Positions 18,767-28,356 of a stretch of DNA of 64,000 bases are shown here, one piece after another (the first letter of the stretch is position 1; each line of letters begins with the position of its first letter). Below the pieces are notes generated by a model. That model was not told where the DNA came from. It saw only the letters and a list, made by a program, of their open reading frames with translations, and made no database searches. The position numbers were made by a program, and so were the translations under genes. Source of the stretch: Oscillospiraceae bacterium (lineage in GTDB: Bacteria > Bacillota > Clostridia > Oscillospirales > Ruminococcaceae); NCBI GenBank assembly GCA_017461565.1, contig JAFTXQ010000014.1, forward strand, positions 179,594-243,593. Reading direction: 5' to 3'.

Positions 18767-19407
18767 TGGAGATAACCGAACTTTCGGTCTATAAAGGCGA
18801 TACATACAAGCTTGAGCTTGAGGACGGACAGACCTTTTTCATCAACAGCACGGTCGTCAATGATTTCATGCTGAGAAAAGGGGAGGAGCTTTCGGGCGAC
18901 AGGCTTGCACAGCTTCAGCAAGCGGATACACGGCGCAAGGCGAAAAAGCGTGCGCTGTATCTCCTCGGTACAAAGCAGTATTGCTATAACGAGCTTTACA
19001 AAAAGCTGAAGCAGACCTACAACGAGGATGCGGCACGCAGTGCGGCTGATTCGATGCGGGACTACGGCTATGTAAACGACGAGGAATACGCCCCGAAGCT
19101 TGCCGACTACCTTATCCATACAAAGCGTTACGGACTGCGCAAGGCAAAGTACGAGATGCTTCACCGTGGACTTTCTGCGGAGCTTGTGGAAAACACTCTC
19201 GCTGAGTTCTCGGATGAAGAGATCTATGAGGAGATAACCGAGCTTCTGGAGCGCAAGTATTACAATAAGATAGCGGACTATGACGACCGCCGCCGCACCA
19301 TAGCGGCGCTGGCACGCAGGGGCTATGATTATAACTCCGTGAAGCATTGTATAGAGCGGCTTCTGGAAGACTATGAGGATTACGAAGAAAACGAGGATTT
19401 TGATTAA
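18766..19407 (+). CDS. recX: Regulatory protein RecX
   Basis: Small all-helical modulator that binds RecA filaments. Family features are the repeated three-helix units with YLLGTKQYCYNELYKKLKQ, the segment from DYGYVNDEEYA, and YGLRKAKYEMLHRGLS. 213 residues, typical of the longer Firmicutes form. The ATG overlaps the recA stop (TAATG), which indicates coupled translation, and rimO begins directly after its stop. Confidence 0.93.
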   Translation: MEITELSVYKGDTYKLELEDGQTFFINSTVVNDFMLRKGEELSGDRLAQLQQADTRRKAKKRALYLLGTKQYCYNELYKKLKQTYNEDAARSAADSMRDYGYVNDEEYAPKLADYLIHTKRYGLRKAKYEMLHRGLSAELVENTLAEFSDEEIYEEITELLERKYYNKIADYDDRRRTIAALARRGYDYNSVKHCIERLLEDYEDYEENEDFD

Positions 19408-20757
19408 ATGGGCGATAAGATAACAAAGGTTGCGATAGTGTCTCTCGGCTGTGCGAAAAATCAGGTGGACGCAGAGCAGATGATGGCGAAGATCGCAGAT
19501 AAGGGCTTTGCCTTCGTGCAGGAGCCCGGCATGGCTGAAATAGTGCTGGTAAACACCTGCGGCTTTATCCAGAGCGCAAAGGAAGAAGCGATAAACTGGA
19601 TAATGGAGCTTATAGATCTCAAAAACGAGGGAACGATAAAGCATATCGTGGTAACTGGCTGCCTTTCCGAGCGTTATCGTGAGCAGTTCGTGGAGGAGTT
19701 CCCCGAGGTGGACGCCGTTGTAGGCATCTCCGACTACGGCAGGATCGGCGAGATAATGGAGCAGGTAAGGGACGGCGAGCAGGTCTATGTGTTCGGTGAA
19801 AAGGAGTCCCACAGCATGGAGGGCAAGAGGATAATCTCAACGCTTCCGCATTACGCTTATCTCAGGGTGGCTGACGGCTGCGACAACTACTGCACCTACT
19901 GCGCTATCCCGCAGATACGCGGACGGTTCAGGAGCCGTACCATTGAAAACTGTGTTGAGGAAGCAAAGCTTCTGGCGACTGACGGCGTAAAGGAGCTTAT
20001 CGTGATCGCACAGGATACCACCCGCTACGGCCTTGACCTGTACGGAAAGCTTGCGCTTCCCGATCTTCTGGACAAGCTGTGCGAGATAGAGGGACTCAAA
20101 TGGATACGCCTGCTTTACTGCTATCCCGAGCGCATCACGGACGAGCTTATCGACTGCATCAGACGTCAGGACAAGATAGTAAAGTATCTCGATATCCCCA
20201 TGCAGCACTGCGACGGTGCTATCCTTAAAAAGATGAACCGCAGGGGCGATGAGGCTTCGCTGCGTGAGCTGGTTGCAAAGCTGCGCCGTGAGATACCTGG
20301 CATCACTCTAAGAACAACGTTCATCACAGGCTTCCCCGGCGAGACCGAGGAGCAGTTCAACGCCCTCGGAGAGTTTGCCGAGGATATGAGATTCGAGCGC
20401 ATGGGATGCTTCTCCTATTCCGAGGAGGAGGGAACACCCGCCGCAAACTTCCCCGATATGGTGGAGGAAAATGTGCGTGAGCACCGCAAGGATATCCTCG
20501 AAGAACAGCAGGACACCCGTGTTGCGGAGCTTTATGACGGAATGATCGATACCGAGATGGAGATAGTTGTTGAGGGTTATGACAAGTACCTTGCAGAGGG
20601 CGGTCTGTATTTCGGTAGAAGTGCGATGTTCGCTCCCGAGATCGACGGTATGATCTACTTCTCCGCACCTAAGGAGATGGGACTCAGGATCGGCGATTTC
20701 ATAAACATCAGGATATTTGATGTTATCGACAATAATCTTATCGGAGAAGCAATATGA
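19408..20757 (+). CDS. rimO: Ribosomal protein S12 methylthiotransferase RimO
   Basis: Radical-SAM enzyme that adds a methylthio group to an Asp of ribosomal protein S12. The N-terminal MTTase domain has three cluster cysteines (SLGCAKN, VNTCGF, TGCLSER). The radical-SAM cluster is CDNYCTYC near residue 155. A C-terminal TRAM domain (about 380-449) follows. 449 residues; SLGCAKNQVDAE and YLDIPMQH favour RimO over MiaB. It abuts recX and overlaps pgsA by 4 bases (ATGA). Confidence 0.95.
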   Translation: MGDKITKVAIVSLGCAKNQVDAEQMMAKIADKGFAFVQEPGMAEIVLVNTCGFIQSAKEEAINWIMELIDLKNEGTIKHIVVTGCLSERYREQFVEEFPEVDAVVGISDYGRIGEIMEQVRDGEQVYVFGEKESHSMEGKRIISTLPHYAYLRVADGCDNYCTYCAIPQIRGRFRSRTIENCVEEAKLLATDGVKELIVIAQDTTRYGLDLYGKLALPDLLDKLCEIEGLKWIRLLYCYPERITDELIDCIRRQDKIVKYLDIPMQHCDGAILKKMNRRGDEASLRELVAKLRREIPGITLRTTFITGFPGETEEQFNALGEFAEDMRFERMGCFSYSEEEGTPAANFPDMVEENVREHRKDILEEQQDTRVAELYDGMIDTEMEIVVEGYDKYLAEGGLYFGRSAMFAPEIDGMIYFSAPKEMGLRIGDFINIRIFDVIDNNLIGEAI

Positions 20758-21326
20758 ATCTGGCAAACAAACTTACAGTGATGCGCGTGGTGCTGGTGCC
20801 GTTTTTCGTGGCATTCATGATGATAGACGAGATACCGCTCAACTATCTGTGGGCACTGGTGGTATTCGGAATAGCAAGCATCACCGATCTTTTTGACGGA
20901 AAGATCGCACGCAAATACAACATGATAACAGACTTCGGCAAGTTTCTGGATCCGCTGGCGGACAAGATACTTGTGGCGGCGGCATTGGTGTGCATGACCG
21001 AGCTTAAGTGGACCTACGCATGGGTGACTATCATAATCCTCACAAGGGAGTTCGTTGTGTCCGGCGTGCGCCTTGTGGCGGCAGGCAGCGAGAAAAAAGT
21101 CGTTATCGCAGCAGGCTGGCTCGGCAAGGTAAAGACTGCTGTTACAATGGTAGCAATAGCCGTTATACTGGCTATGCATATACTGGTGCAGCTTTCGTGG
21201 CTGCCCGAGGCGTTCCCCGTGCAGTGCATAAGCGATGTGCTGATGATAGTATCGTCGTTGCTTACGCTGTGGTCGGGCGTTCAGTATCTTTATGATTACA
21301 GGCAGTTCATCGACCCTAAAAAGTGA
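20754..21326 (+). CDS. pgsA: CDP-diacylglycerol-glycerol-3-phosphate 3-phosphatidyltransferase
   Basis: Integral membrane enzyme that makes phosphatidylglycerol phosphate. The CDP-alcohol phosphatidyltransferase signature DGx2ARx8Gx3Dx3D is complete (DGKIAR, then G, D and D in DFGKFLDPLAD). About five hydrophobic helices follow. 190 residues, normal. Its start overlaps the rimO stop. The recA-recX-rimO-pgsA order is a variant of the usual Firmicutes pgsA-cinA-recA neighbourhood, without cinA. Confidence 0.94.
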   Translation: MNLANKLTVMRVVLVPFFVAFMMIDEIPLNYLWALVVFGIASITDLFDGKIARKYNMITDFGKFLDPLADKILVAAALVCMTELKWTYAWVTIIILTREFVVSGVRLVAAGSEKKVVIAAGWLGKVKTAVTMVAIAVILAMHILVQLSWLPEAFPVQCISDVLMIVSSLLTLWSGVQYLYDYRQFIDPKK

Positions 21327-21344
21327 TCTGATCACAACAAAATA

Positions 21345-21365
21345 GCCCGACCTTTTAAGGCGGGC
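21345..21365. terminator. Weak hairpin after pgsA
   Basis: GCCCG-A-CCTT-TT-AAGG-CGGGC, a stem with one bulged base. It is followed by GAAAAAAGG rather than a T run, so it may be a processing or weak termination site. It sits just ahead of the permease ribosome site. Confidence 0.35.
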
Positions 21366-21383
21366 GAAAAAAGGATGGTTGGT

Positions 21384-22748
21384 ATGCTCAACAAAATATT
21401 CAAGCTTAAAGAAAACAACACAAACGTAAAGACCGAGATCACCGCAGGTATCACCACATTCATGACTATGGCGTACATCCTTGCGGTAAACCCCAGCATC
21501 CTGGGCGAGGCGGGAATGGATCCCACAGCGGTTCTGCTTGCGACCTGTATCGCTTCGTTTATCGGCACTGCCTGCATGGCATTCATGGCGAATATGCCCT
21601 TCGTGCTCTCCGCAGGAATGGGACTTAACGCATTCCTCACATATACAGTAGTACAGGGCTTCGGTTATCCCTGGCAGGTAGCACTGCTTGCTGTATTCAT
21701 CGAGGGTATCGTGTTCATCGTGCTTTCGCTGACAAATGTAAGAGAGGCCATATTCAACGCTATACCTTTCACGCTAAAGAATGCGGTTTCTGTCGGTATC
21801 GGTCTGTTCATCGCATTTATCGGACTTCAGAACGCAGGACTTTCCGTTGCGAATTCCTCCACACTGGTGTCTATCGTAAGCTTCACCGATAATTTCTCCA
21901 CTGCGGGAATAAGCGCACTGCTTGCGATCATCGGAACATTCATCACCGCTATACTCTATATCAGAAAGATCAAAGGCTCCATCCTTATCGGAATCCTCGG
22001 CACCTGGATATTGGGTATCATCTGTCAGCTTACAGGCATCTATGTCCCCGATGCCGCAAATGGCTATTATTCACTGTTCCCCAGCTTTGCTATCACCGAT
22101 TTCACAAAGCTTGGCGAGACCTTCGGACAGTGCTTCAACGTGGATTTCAGCAGCGTAGGTATATTCAATTTCATCGTTATCATCTTCTCGTTCCTGTTCG
22201 TTGACCTGTTCGATACTCTGGGAACCCTCATCGGTGTAAGCACCAAGGCTGATATGCTTGACGAGAACGGCAAGCTTCCCAGAATAAGACCTGCACTTCT
22301 CGCAGACGCTATCGCTACAACGGCGGGCGCGGTTCTCGGAACATCCACCACCACCACATTCGTTGAGTCCTCCGCAGGTGTTGCAGAGGGCGGAAGAACA
22401 GGACTTACAGCATTCACATCTGCTATCCTTTTCCTCATTTCCATGCTGTTTGCGCCTATCTTTACCGCTATCCCCTCGTTCGCTACCGCTCCTGCGCTCA
22501 TCATCGTAGGCTTCCTTATGTTCAGCAATATCGCAGAGCTGAAGCTCACCGCAGACAACTACACAAGTGCAATCCCCGCTTACCTCTGCATTATTGCGAT
22601 GCCGCTGTTCTACAGCATTTCCGAGGGTATCTCTCTCGGCGTCATCTCTTATGTGATTCTTAACCTCGTTTGCGGCAAGGCAAAGCAGATCAACCCTGTG
22701 ATGTATGTTCTTGCAGTGCTGTTCATCCTGAAGTACATCTTCCTGTAA
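21384..22748 (+). CDS. NCS2-family purine permease (AzgA/PbuG-like)
   Basis: Membrane transporter importing hypoxanthine, guanine or adenine with protons. Typical segments of the AzgA-like clade are TEITAGITTFMTMAYILAVNP at the start, SAGMGLNAFLTYTVV in helix 3, and the ESSAGVAEGGRTGLTA signature near residue 325. 454 residues with 12 or more hydrophobic segments. ATG 21384 follows AAGGATGG; the in-frame ATG 9 bases upstream is inside that ribosome site. No purine riboswitch aptamer is visible in the short 5' gap. It could feed purine bases to the hpt product encoded at 49.6 kb. Confidence 0.92.
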   Translation: MLNKIFKLKENNTNVKTEITAGITTFMTMAYILAVNPSILGEAGMDPTAVLLATCIASFIGTACMAFMANMPFVLSAGMGLNAFLTYTVVQGFGYPWQVALLAVFIEGIVFIVLSLTNVREAIFNAIPFTLKNAVSVGIGLFIAFIGLQNAGLSVANSSTLVSIVSFTDNFSTAGISALLAIIGTFITAILYIRKIKGSILIGILGTWILGIICQLTGIYVPDAANGYYSLFPSFAITDFTKLGETFGQCFNVDFSSVGIFNFIVIIFSFLFVDLFDTLGTLIGVSTKADMLDENGKLPRIRPALLADAIATTAGAVLGTSTTTTFVESSAGVAEGGRTGLTAFTSAILFLISMLFAPIFTAIPSFATAPALIIVGFLMFSNIAELKLTADNYTSAIPAYLCIIAMPLFYSISEGISLGVISYVILNLVCGKAKQINPVMYVLAVLFILKYIFL

Positions 22749-22773
22749 GCAATAACATTGTTGTATACGCATC

Positions 22774-22802
22774 AAGACCCGTGAAGCATTTTCACGGGTC
22801 TT
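22774..22802 (+). terminator. Terminator hairpin after the permease
   Basis: 12-bp perfect stem (AAGACCCGTGAA / TTCACGGGTCTT) with a 5-nt loop. No T run follows, so efficiency is uncertain. A near-identical stem is used at 39891. Confidence 0.65.
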
Positions 22803-22869
22803 CGGTCTGTCTGAAAAGTATATTTTTGCCTACAAAGTGAGCGTTTTGTGAAAACGTTTTACCGGATAC

Positions 22870-22898
22870 TTGACAATTGATTGATTAAGCTGTAAAAT
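22870..22898 (+). promoter_or_regulatory. SigA-type promoter of the esterase-CotH unit
   Basis: TTGACA (22870-22875), 17 bp, TAAAAT (22893-22898). Confidence 0.85.
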
Positions 22899-22966
22899 AC
22901 TAGTATAGAGTATAGTGGAGAATAGTAGCCTCTTTACTTTTTACAATTTGAAAGGACATAAAGATT

Positions 22967-24541
22967 ATGGCTGATTTTAAAACGGCTCAGATATTCAGTG
23001 ACAATATGGTGCTTCAGTATCTCAAGCCGATAAACGTGTTCGGAACAGGTGTTGACGGCACTGTGGTAACAGTTAGAATAACCGGCGACGAGGCTGCAAG
23101 CGCTTCGGTAGTCGTAAGAGACGGAAGATGGCTTGCAGTGCTGCCGCCTCAGCCTGCACAGGACTGCGTGGAGCTTATCGTAGGTGACGGAAAGGACACA
23201 GTGACCTTTAAGAATGTTGCGGTGGGCGCAGTGTGGCTTGCAGGCGGACAGAGCAACATGGAGTTCGAGCTTCAGAACTGCACCACGGGCAAAGAGAGTC
23301 TTGAAAACGACTGCCCCAATGTGCGCTTCTATTACACTCAGAAAATGAGCATAGCTGATGAAAGCTTTTTTGAGCATGAGAAGCTCTCACAGTGGAATTT
23401 GTTTGAAGACAAAGAATCCGCTAAGGCATGGAGCGCAGTGGGATACTACTTCGCAAAGGAGCTTGCCGAGGAATGGGGCATGACTGTCGGTATCATCGGC
23501 TGTAACTGGGGCGGCACATCGGCGTCGGCCTGGATGGACAGGACCTATGCAACAGGCGAGACCTCGGTGTATTTTGAGGAATATGACGCAGCTGTTGCGG
23601 GCAAAACAATTGAGGAGCTTCTGAAGGATTATCGTGATTATCAGGAATATCACGCAAACTGGGAGAGAAAGAGCGCAGAATACTACACAACGACTCCCGA
23701 CCCCACATGGAGCGGCTGTCTTGAATACTGCGGCGAGAACAAGTACCCCGGTCCTGCATCACCACTCAATCCCATGAGTCCGGGTGTGCTTCACGAGAGC
23801 ATGATAAAGCGTATCGCTCCCTATACAATGACAGGCGTTATATGGTATCAGGGCGAGAGCGACGATCATCGTCCCGAGATGTATTATACACTTCTTAATC
23901 AGATGATAAGAAACTGGCGTGACGACTGGAACGATCCTGAGCTGTTCTTCGTTATCGGTCAGCTTCCCATGCACCGTTGGTCTGCCGATGAGGATATAAA
24001 GCACTGGTGCCTTATCCGTGAGGCTCAGGCAAGGACCGCAAAGACCGACCGCCATGCAGCACTTGCGGTACTTACCGACTGCGGCGAGTTCAGCGAGATA
24101 CATCCAAAAAACAAGGAGCTTCCCGGTCACCGCTTCTGCCTTGCGGCACTTGACGGATATTACGAGTGTGCGCTCCTTGAAGAGGACGAGATCGCGACAA
24201 ACAATCCCGATGCATATCAGGTAAAGTGGAACAGCGACAGTGCCGATATCTTCATCACCACCGCAAACTCACTTGAGATTAAGGGTGAGAGCGGAGAGAT
24301 CCACGGCTTTGAGATAGCGGGCGCCGACGGAGTTTTCGTTCCTGCACAGGCTGAGATAGCCGACAGAGAAGCGTGGAACTGTGAGATAGGCAGCGAGGTC
24401 ATCCATGTATCGGGTGTTAACGAGCCTGTTGCTGTACGATATCTCTGGACGAATTACACTGACGATATCACCCTGTTTGACTGCGAGAACGGCGTACCGC
24501 TGCCGCCCTTCCGCTTCTTTAAGCCGCAGTACAAGGGTTAA
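22967..24541 (+). CDS. Sialate O-acetylesterase-like SGNH hydrolase (SASA domain)
   Basis: Probably removes O-acetyl groups from sugars, either sialic acid or acetylated xylan/manno-oligosaccharides. The SGNH fold is shown by block I GGQSNM with nucleophile Ser96, the WYQGESD motif (293-299) and catalytic His379 in SEIHP. The N-terminal 85 residues form a beta-sandwich common in this family. 524 residues. There is no signal peptide, so it should act in the cytoplasm on imported acetylated oligosaccharides. AAAGGAC precedes ATG 22967. It leads a five-gene unit ending in the CotH gene. Confidence 0.85.
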   Translation: MADFKTAQIFSDNMVLQYLKPINVFGTGVDGTVVTVRITGDEAASASVVVRDGRWLAVLPPQPAQDCVELIVGDGKDTVTFKNVAVGAVWLAGGQSNMEFELQNCTTGKESLENDCPNVRFYYTQKMSIADESFFEHEKLSQWNLFEDKESAKAWSAVGYYFAKELAEEWGMTVGIIGCNWGGTSASAWMDRTYATGETSVYFEEYDAAVAGKTIEELLKDYRDYQEYHANWERKSAEYYTTTPDPTWSGCLEYCGENKYPGPASPLNPMSPGVLHESMIKRIAPYTMTGVIWYQGESDDHRPEMYYTLLNQMIRNWRDDWNDPELFFVIGQLPMHRWSADEDIKHWCLIREAQARTAKTDRHAALAVLTDCGEFSEIHPKNKELPGHRFCLAALDGYYECALLEEDEIATNNPDAYQVKWNSDSADIFITTANSLEIKGESGEIHGFEIAGADGVFVPAQAEIADREAWNCEIGSEVIHVSGVNEPVAVRYLWTNYTDDITLFDCENGVPLPPFRFFKPQYKG

Positions 24542-24550
24542 GGAGACAAA

Positions 24551-24751
24551 ATGGAAAAAGCAAAGATCGACAGAATAAATCAGCTTGCAAGAAAGGCAAA
24601 GTCCGAGGGACTTACCGACGAGGAGAAGGCGGAGCAGCAGAAGCTCCGTGACGAGTACCGTGAGGATTTCAAGGCAAGCCTTATGGGTCAGCTTGACAGA
24701 GTATACATCAAGGAGGCTGACGGATCAACTACAAAGGTCATCAAGCAGTAA
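24551..24751 (+). CDS. DUF896 family protein (UPF0291, YnzC-like)
   Basis: Small helical protein of 66 residues. [17 protein letters not shown] and [18 protein letters not shown] are the conserved two-helix hairpin of the DUF896 family. A C-terminal strand-like tail ([12 protein letters not shown]) follows. In Bacillus a member (YnzC) is SOS-induced with yneA, but its role is unknown and no SOS context is seen here. It begins 9 bases after the esterase stop (ribosome site AAGGAGA). Confidence 0.9.
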   Translation: MEKAKIDRINQLARKAKSEGLTDEEKAEQQKLRDEYREDFKASLMGQLDRVYIKEADGSTTKVIKQ

Positions 24752-24772
24752 GATGGCCCGAAAGGAAACCGA

Positions 24773-25540
24773 ATGATTGCATTAGTCACTGGTGCAAGCG
24801 CAGGTATAGGACGTGACATTGCACGTTCCCTCGCAAAGCACGGAATAAACCTTATCATCACTGCGAGAAGAAAGGACAGGCTGGTATCTCTTAAAGAGGA
24901 GCTTACCACGCAGTACGGCGTCAAGGTCAAGATAATCACCGCCGATCTTTCCTCCGCTGAGCAGTGCATTGAGCTGCACAAGCGTGTGCAGAAGCACAAT
25001 ATCGACATTTTTGTAAACAACGCAGGAGTCGGCGTTTTTGGTGAGTTCACCGAGACCTCTCTGAAAAAGGAGCTTGAGCTTCTTGATATCAATATACGTG
25101 CGTTTCACATTTTGTTCAAGCTGTTCGTAAAGGATTTTGTGAAGCGTGGAAATGGATATATCCTGAATACCGCAAGCTCGGCAGGATTTTTCCCGGGACC
25201 GCTGTTCTCTTCCTACTACGCCTCAAAGGCTTATGTGCTGCGTATGTCGCAGGCTGTATATGAGGAGCTGCGCTGCCGCAAGAGCGGAGTGTATATCTCG
25301 GTTCTGTGCCCCGGACCCGTTGAAACGGAGTTCATGGACAAGGCAGGTGTGAGCTTCACGATGCCTCCTCAGAGCAGCGAATTCGTCGCAGAATACGCTG
25401 TGCGTGAGATGTTCGGCGGCAGATTTATGATAGTACCGTCAAAGGTCATCATGTCAGGCAAGACCCTGAGCCGTTTTGCTCCCGATAAGGCGGTTGCGTA
25501 TGCCGTGAGACTTATCCAGTCCCACAGAGAGGAGCTGTAA
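24773..25540 (+). CDS. Short-chain dehydrogenase/reductase
   Basis: Classical SDR oxidoreductase. The Rossmann cofactor loop TGASAGIG, NNAG, the active-site Ser in NTASSAG and the YASKAY catalytic Tyr/Lys pair are all present. ARRKDRL after strand 2 has basic residues, which favours NADPH. 255 residues. The C-terminal helix is hydrophobic and basic, as in the DltE/YqjQ-like subgroup. Substrate is unknown. It sits 21 bases after DUF896 and 1 base before the thioesterase gene, which hints at a lipid or acyl substrate (inference). Confidence 0.88.
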   Translation: MIALVTGASAGIGRDIARSLAKHGINLIITARRKDRLVSLKEELTTQYGVKVKIITADLSSAEQCIELHKRVQKHNIDIFVNNAGVGVFGEFTETSLKKELELLDINIRAFHILFKLFVKDFVKRGNGYILNTASSAGFFPGPLFSSYYASKAYVLRMSQAVYEELRCRKSGVYISVLCPGPVETEFMDKAGVSFTMPPQSSEFVAEYAVREMFGGRFMIVPSKVIMSGKTLSRFAPDKAVAYAVRLIQSHREEL

Positions 25541-25541
25541 G

Positions 25542-25970
25542 ATGGCTTCGTATTCAGAGATCACTGTGCGCTATGCTGAAACGGACTGTATGGGAGTGGT
25601 GCACCACTCGGTATATCCAATATGGTTTGAGGTGGCACGCACTGACTATATCAAAAGCGTAGGATTGAGCTATTGTGAGATGGAAAAGCAGGGTGTAATG
25701 CTTCCTGTTACAGGAATAACCTGCCGGTATCATCTCCCTGCAAAATATGACGATCAGCTCATCGTCACCACAAAGATCACAAGATTTACCCCTGCACGAA
25801 TAGAGTTCGGCTACACTGTCACCAAAAAGGGCGAGGACGCAGTGCTGTGCGAGGGTACAAGCTCCCATGGATTTGTTGACGCTGAAACCTTCCGACCGCT
25901 TAACTTCAGAAAGGCGATGCCTGAATTCTATGCACGCATGGAGGAAGAGTTCCGCAAGGACAGCAACTGA
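25542..25970 (+). CDS. Acyl-CoA thioesterase, YbgC/FadM hotdog family
   Basis: 142-residue single hotdog-fold protein that hydrolyses acyl-CoA or acyl-ACP thioesters. YAETDCMGVVHHSVYPIWFEVAR contains the catalytic Asp in place of the usual YxxTDxxGVVHHxxYxxxxE pattern. It starts one base after the SDR stop, so the two are co-expressed. Chain-length preference cannot be inferred. Confidence 0.9.
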   Translation: MASYSEITVRYAETDCMGVVHHSVYPIWFEVARTDYIKSVGLSYCEMEKQGVMLPVTGITCRYHLPAKYDDQLIVTTKITRFTPARIEFGYTVTKKGEDAVLCEGTSSHGFVDAETFRPLNFRKAMPEFYARMEEEFRKDSN

Positions 25971-25989
25971 CCTGCTTTTGGAGAATATT

Positions 25990-28356
25990 ATGAACAGAAT
26001 CATTCTTTTAGTTATCATCCTTGTTATCGGTATTGCGGCGGCAGTGCTGTATAACATATTCCCGCCCGATCCTTTAAAGGTATCGGCAACGCTCGGTGAG
26101 GACGGCGAGCTTACACTCTCCACCACCACTCCCGGAAACAGCGAGGGCGAGATCACTGTGGCGGACGAGGGCATCGGCTTCTCCCACGCGGCGGATTTCT
26201 ATTCCGAAAATATCGAGGTGGAGCTTACTGCCGCTGAAAATGCGCAGATATACTTCACCACCGACGGAAACGATCCCGAGATCATCCCCGCACACCTTTA
26301 CGATGGCGCGATACTGCTGAACGCAGGTCCCGATGTAAGGGTCACCACCATCAAAGCCATCTCGGTAGTGGACGGCACAGCAAGCAGGATACATACCAGA
26401 AGCTTTGTAATGGGCATGGACGTTGAGGACCGCTTCTCCGAGGATACCTTGGTTTTCGTGCTGAGCACCGATCCCTATAACCTGTACGATTACGAGTACG
26501 GCATCGCTGTTCCCGGTAAGATCTACGACGACTATGTTGCGGAGCATCCCAATCAGGAGATCCCCTACAATGCTCCGGGTAATTACTACATGAGCGGCAG
26601 GGAGTCCGAGCGTGATATGTATGTCGAGGTGTTTGAGAGCGACGGTGACAACGTTATCTCTCAGGCGGCAGGTGCACGAGTTGTAGGCGGCTATTCCAGA
26701 GTAGTGGACCAGAAATCCTTCCGTCTTATAGCAAGAACGGAATACGATCCCGAAAACGGCAAGTTCAAGTACGCTTTCTTTGACGACGCTGTGGACGCAG
26801 AGGGCAATCCCATCCTCGAATACGACAGACTTACACTCCGAAACGGTGCAAACGACCGTGAATTTGCAGGTGTGCGTGACGAGCTTTCCCAGCAGCTTGC
26901 TCAGGACTACGGCTTCCCCTGCATACAGAACACCACTCCCTGTGCAGTGTTCCTCAACGGCGAATACTACGGCTACTCCTGGCTCCACGAGAACTTCAAC
27001 GAGGATTATCTTGCTACCCAGTTCGGCGGAAATAAGGAGCAGTACGGAATAATCGAGAACATCGAGATCCCCGAGCCCGAGGAGGGCGAAGTAATAGAAC
27101 AGCCCCTCAAGGATTACCTTGCGATGACAGAGTATTACGACAAGGACCTCACCAACGATAAGATATTCGAGGAATATTGCGAGCTTGTGGATGTTGAGAA
27201 CCTGATGCAGTACTACTGTATGCAGATATTCATCTCCAACAAGGACTGGCCGGGCAACAACTTCAAGGCATTCCGCTATTATCCCGCCGAGGGCGAGGAG
27301 ATAACGTCGGAATTCATGGACGGCAAGTGGCGCTTCCTGTTCTTTGACGCAGAGTATGCGTGGGCACTGTACGGCGAGGGCTACAAGATGATGACCCTGT
27401 CCGATCTTCTCAGCGGCAGACACATGAGCGGCAAGAGCAAGGCGCTCAATGCGCTTCTTGCACGTGACGATATGCGTCAGCTTTATGCAACTATCATGTG
27501 CGATCTTACCGCCTACGCTTTCAGTCCCGATCATATCAAAGAGGTGCTGGACGAGCTTATCGAGATAAGCGATCCCGAGCAGATGCACGCATTGAAGCTT
27601 GGAATAACCTCAGAGTGGGCGCATGAGGGCACATTTGCTGACAGCAGAGAGCAGATACGCAATTTTGCAGAGAACCGCAAGGGCTATGTTTACAGCGACA
27701 TGGTAAACAAGCTGGGACTTCCGCTCAGCTTCTATGATGTGTCGGCCACCTGCAACGATGGTGCGGATATCTTCCTCAGCACACAGAAAGCGGTAAACAG
27801 AGTGGTCTACGGTACATATTTCGATAATTGCTCCGTTACGCTACGTGCCGAGATATACGATGGGTACAAGTTCGTGAAGTGGGTGATAAACGATGTGGAG
27901 TACACCACTCCCGAGGTCGTTATCACAGCCGATATGGCGGTGGACGGAAACGTTTATGCAAAGCTGCATACCGAAAAGCTTCCGCAGCAGGATCAGCCTG
28001 TAAAGATAAGTGCTGTATGCACCGATGTAAATGCAGGCTGGATAAAGCTTTACAATCCTAATGACGAGGATATCACCATCAGCGGTCTGTATCTTACAGA
28101 TGACGAGACCACTCTTAAGGAGTGGAGCGTCCCTGCCGCAGAGATACCTGCGCACGGCGAGCTTCTTATAGTAATGAAGAACAACAAGACCCCCGAGTCA
28201 CTGATGCAGCTACAGGCAAACTTCAGCATCAAGGCAAGGGAAACGCTGGTGCTTTCCGATGTTGACGGAAATGTACTTCATTCAGTACGCATCCCCTATC
28301 TTGACGAGGGCAGGACCTTTGTGCTTCAGAGCAGCGGCAAGTTCAAGATCAAATAA
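25990..28356 (+). CDS. CotH-kinase family surface protein with chitobiase-like, InlB-like and lamin-tail domains
   Basis: 788 residues. An N-terminal signal-anchor (MNRIILLVIILVIGIAAAVLY) places it outside the cell. Domain order: a chitobiase C-terminal-like module (YFTTDGNDPE, about 75-140); a CotH kinase-like core (about 150-580) with DQKSFRLIAR and WRFLFFDAEYAW; a divergent InlB-type repeat (YKFVKWVINDVEYTTPEV, about 605-655); and a lamin-tail-like domain (GWIKLYNPNDEDITISGLYL, about 670-785). CotH proteins are atypical protein kinases in Bacillus spores; the usual YDxDxGF metal motif is FDAEYAW here, so the second Asp is Glu. There is no dockerin. ATG 25990 is chosen for the anchor; the frame is open further upstream, inside the thioesterase gene. 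It is the last gene of the unit. Confidence 0.85.
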   Translation: MNRIILLVIILVIGIAAAVLYNIFPPDPLKVSATLGEDGELTLSTTTPGNSEGEITVADEGIGFSHAADFYSENIEVELTAAENAQIYFTTDGNDPEIIPAHLYDGAILLNAGPDVRVTTIKAISVVDGTASRIHTRSFVMGMDVEDRFSEDTLVFVLSTDPYNLYDYEYGIAVPGKIYDDYVAEHPNQEIPYNAPGNYYMSGRESERDMYVEVFESDGDNVISQAAGARVVGGYSRVVDQKSFRLIARTEYDPENGKFKYAFFDDAVDAEGNPILEYDRLTLRNGANDREFAGVRDELSQQLAQDYGFPCIQNTTPCAVFLNGEYYGYSWLHENFNEDYLATQFGGNKEQYGIIENIEIPEPEEGEVIEQPLKDYLAMTEYYDKDLTNDKIFEEYCELVDVENLMQYYCMQIFISNKDWPGNNFKAFRYYPAEGEEITSEFMDGKWRFLFFDAEYAWALYGEGYKMMTLSDLLSGRHMSGKSKALNALLARDDMRQLYATIMCDLTAYAFSPDHIKEVLDELIEISDPEQMHALKLGITSEWAHEGTFADSREQIRNFAENRKGYVYSDMVNKLGLPLSFYDVSATCNDGADIFLSTQKAVNRVVYGTYFDNCSVTLRAEIYDGYKFVKWVINDVEYTTPEVVITADMAVDGNVYAKLHTEKLPQQDQPVKISAVCTDVNAGWIKLYNPNDEDITISGLYLTDDETTLKEWSVPAAEIPAHGELLIVMKNNKTPESLMQLQANFSIKARETLVLSDVDGNVLHSVRIPYLDEGRTFVLQSSGKFKIK

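Noticed and set aside
21327-21383. Purine riboswitch ahead of the purine permease gene
   Set aside because: The gap is too short, and no conserved three-way junction aptamer is visible.
25867-25989. Earlier start for the CotH protein inside the thioesterase gene
   Set aside because: It would bury the signal-anchor sequence behind 41 unrelated residues and has no ribosome site; ATG 25990 starts right at the hydrophobic segment.
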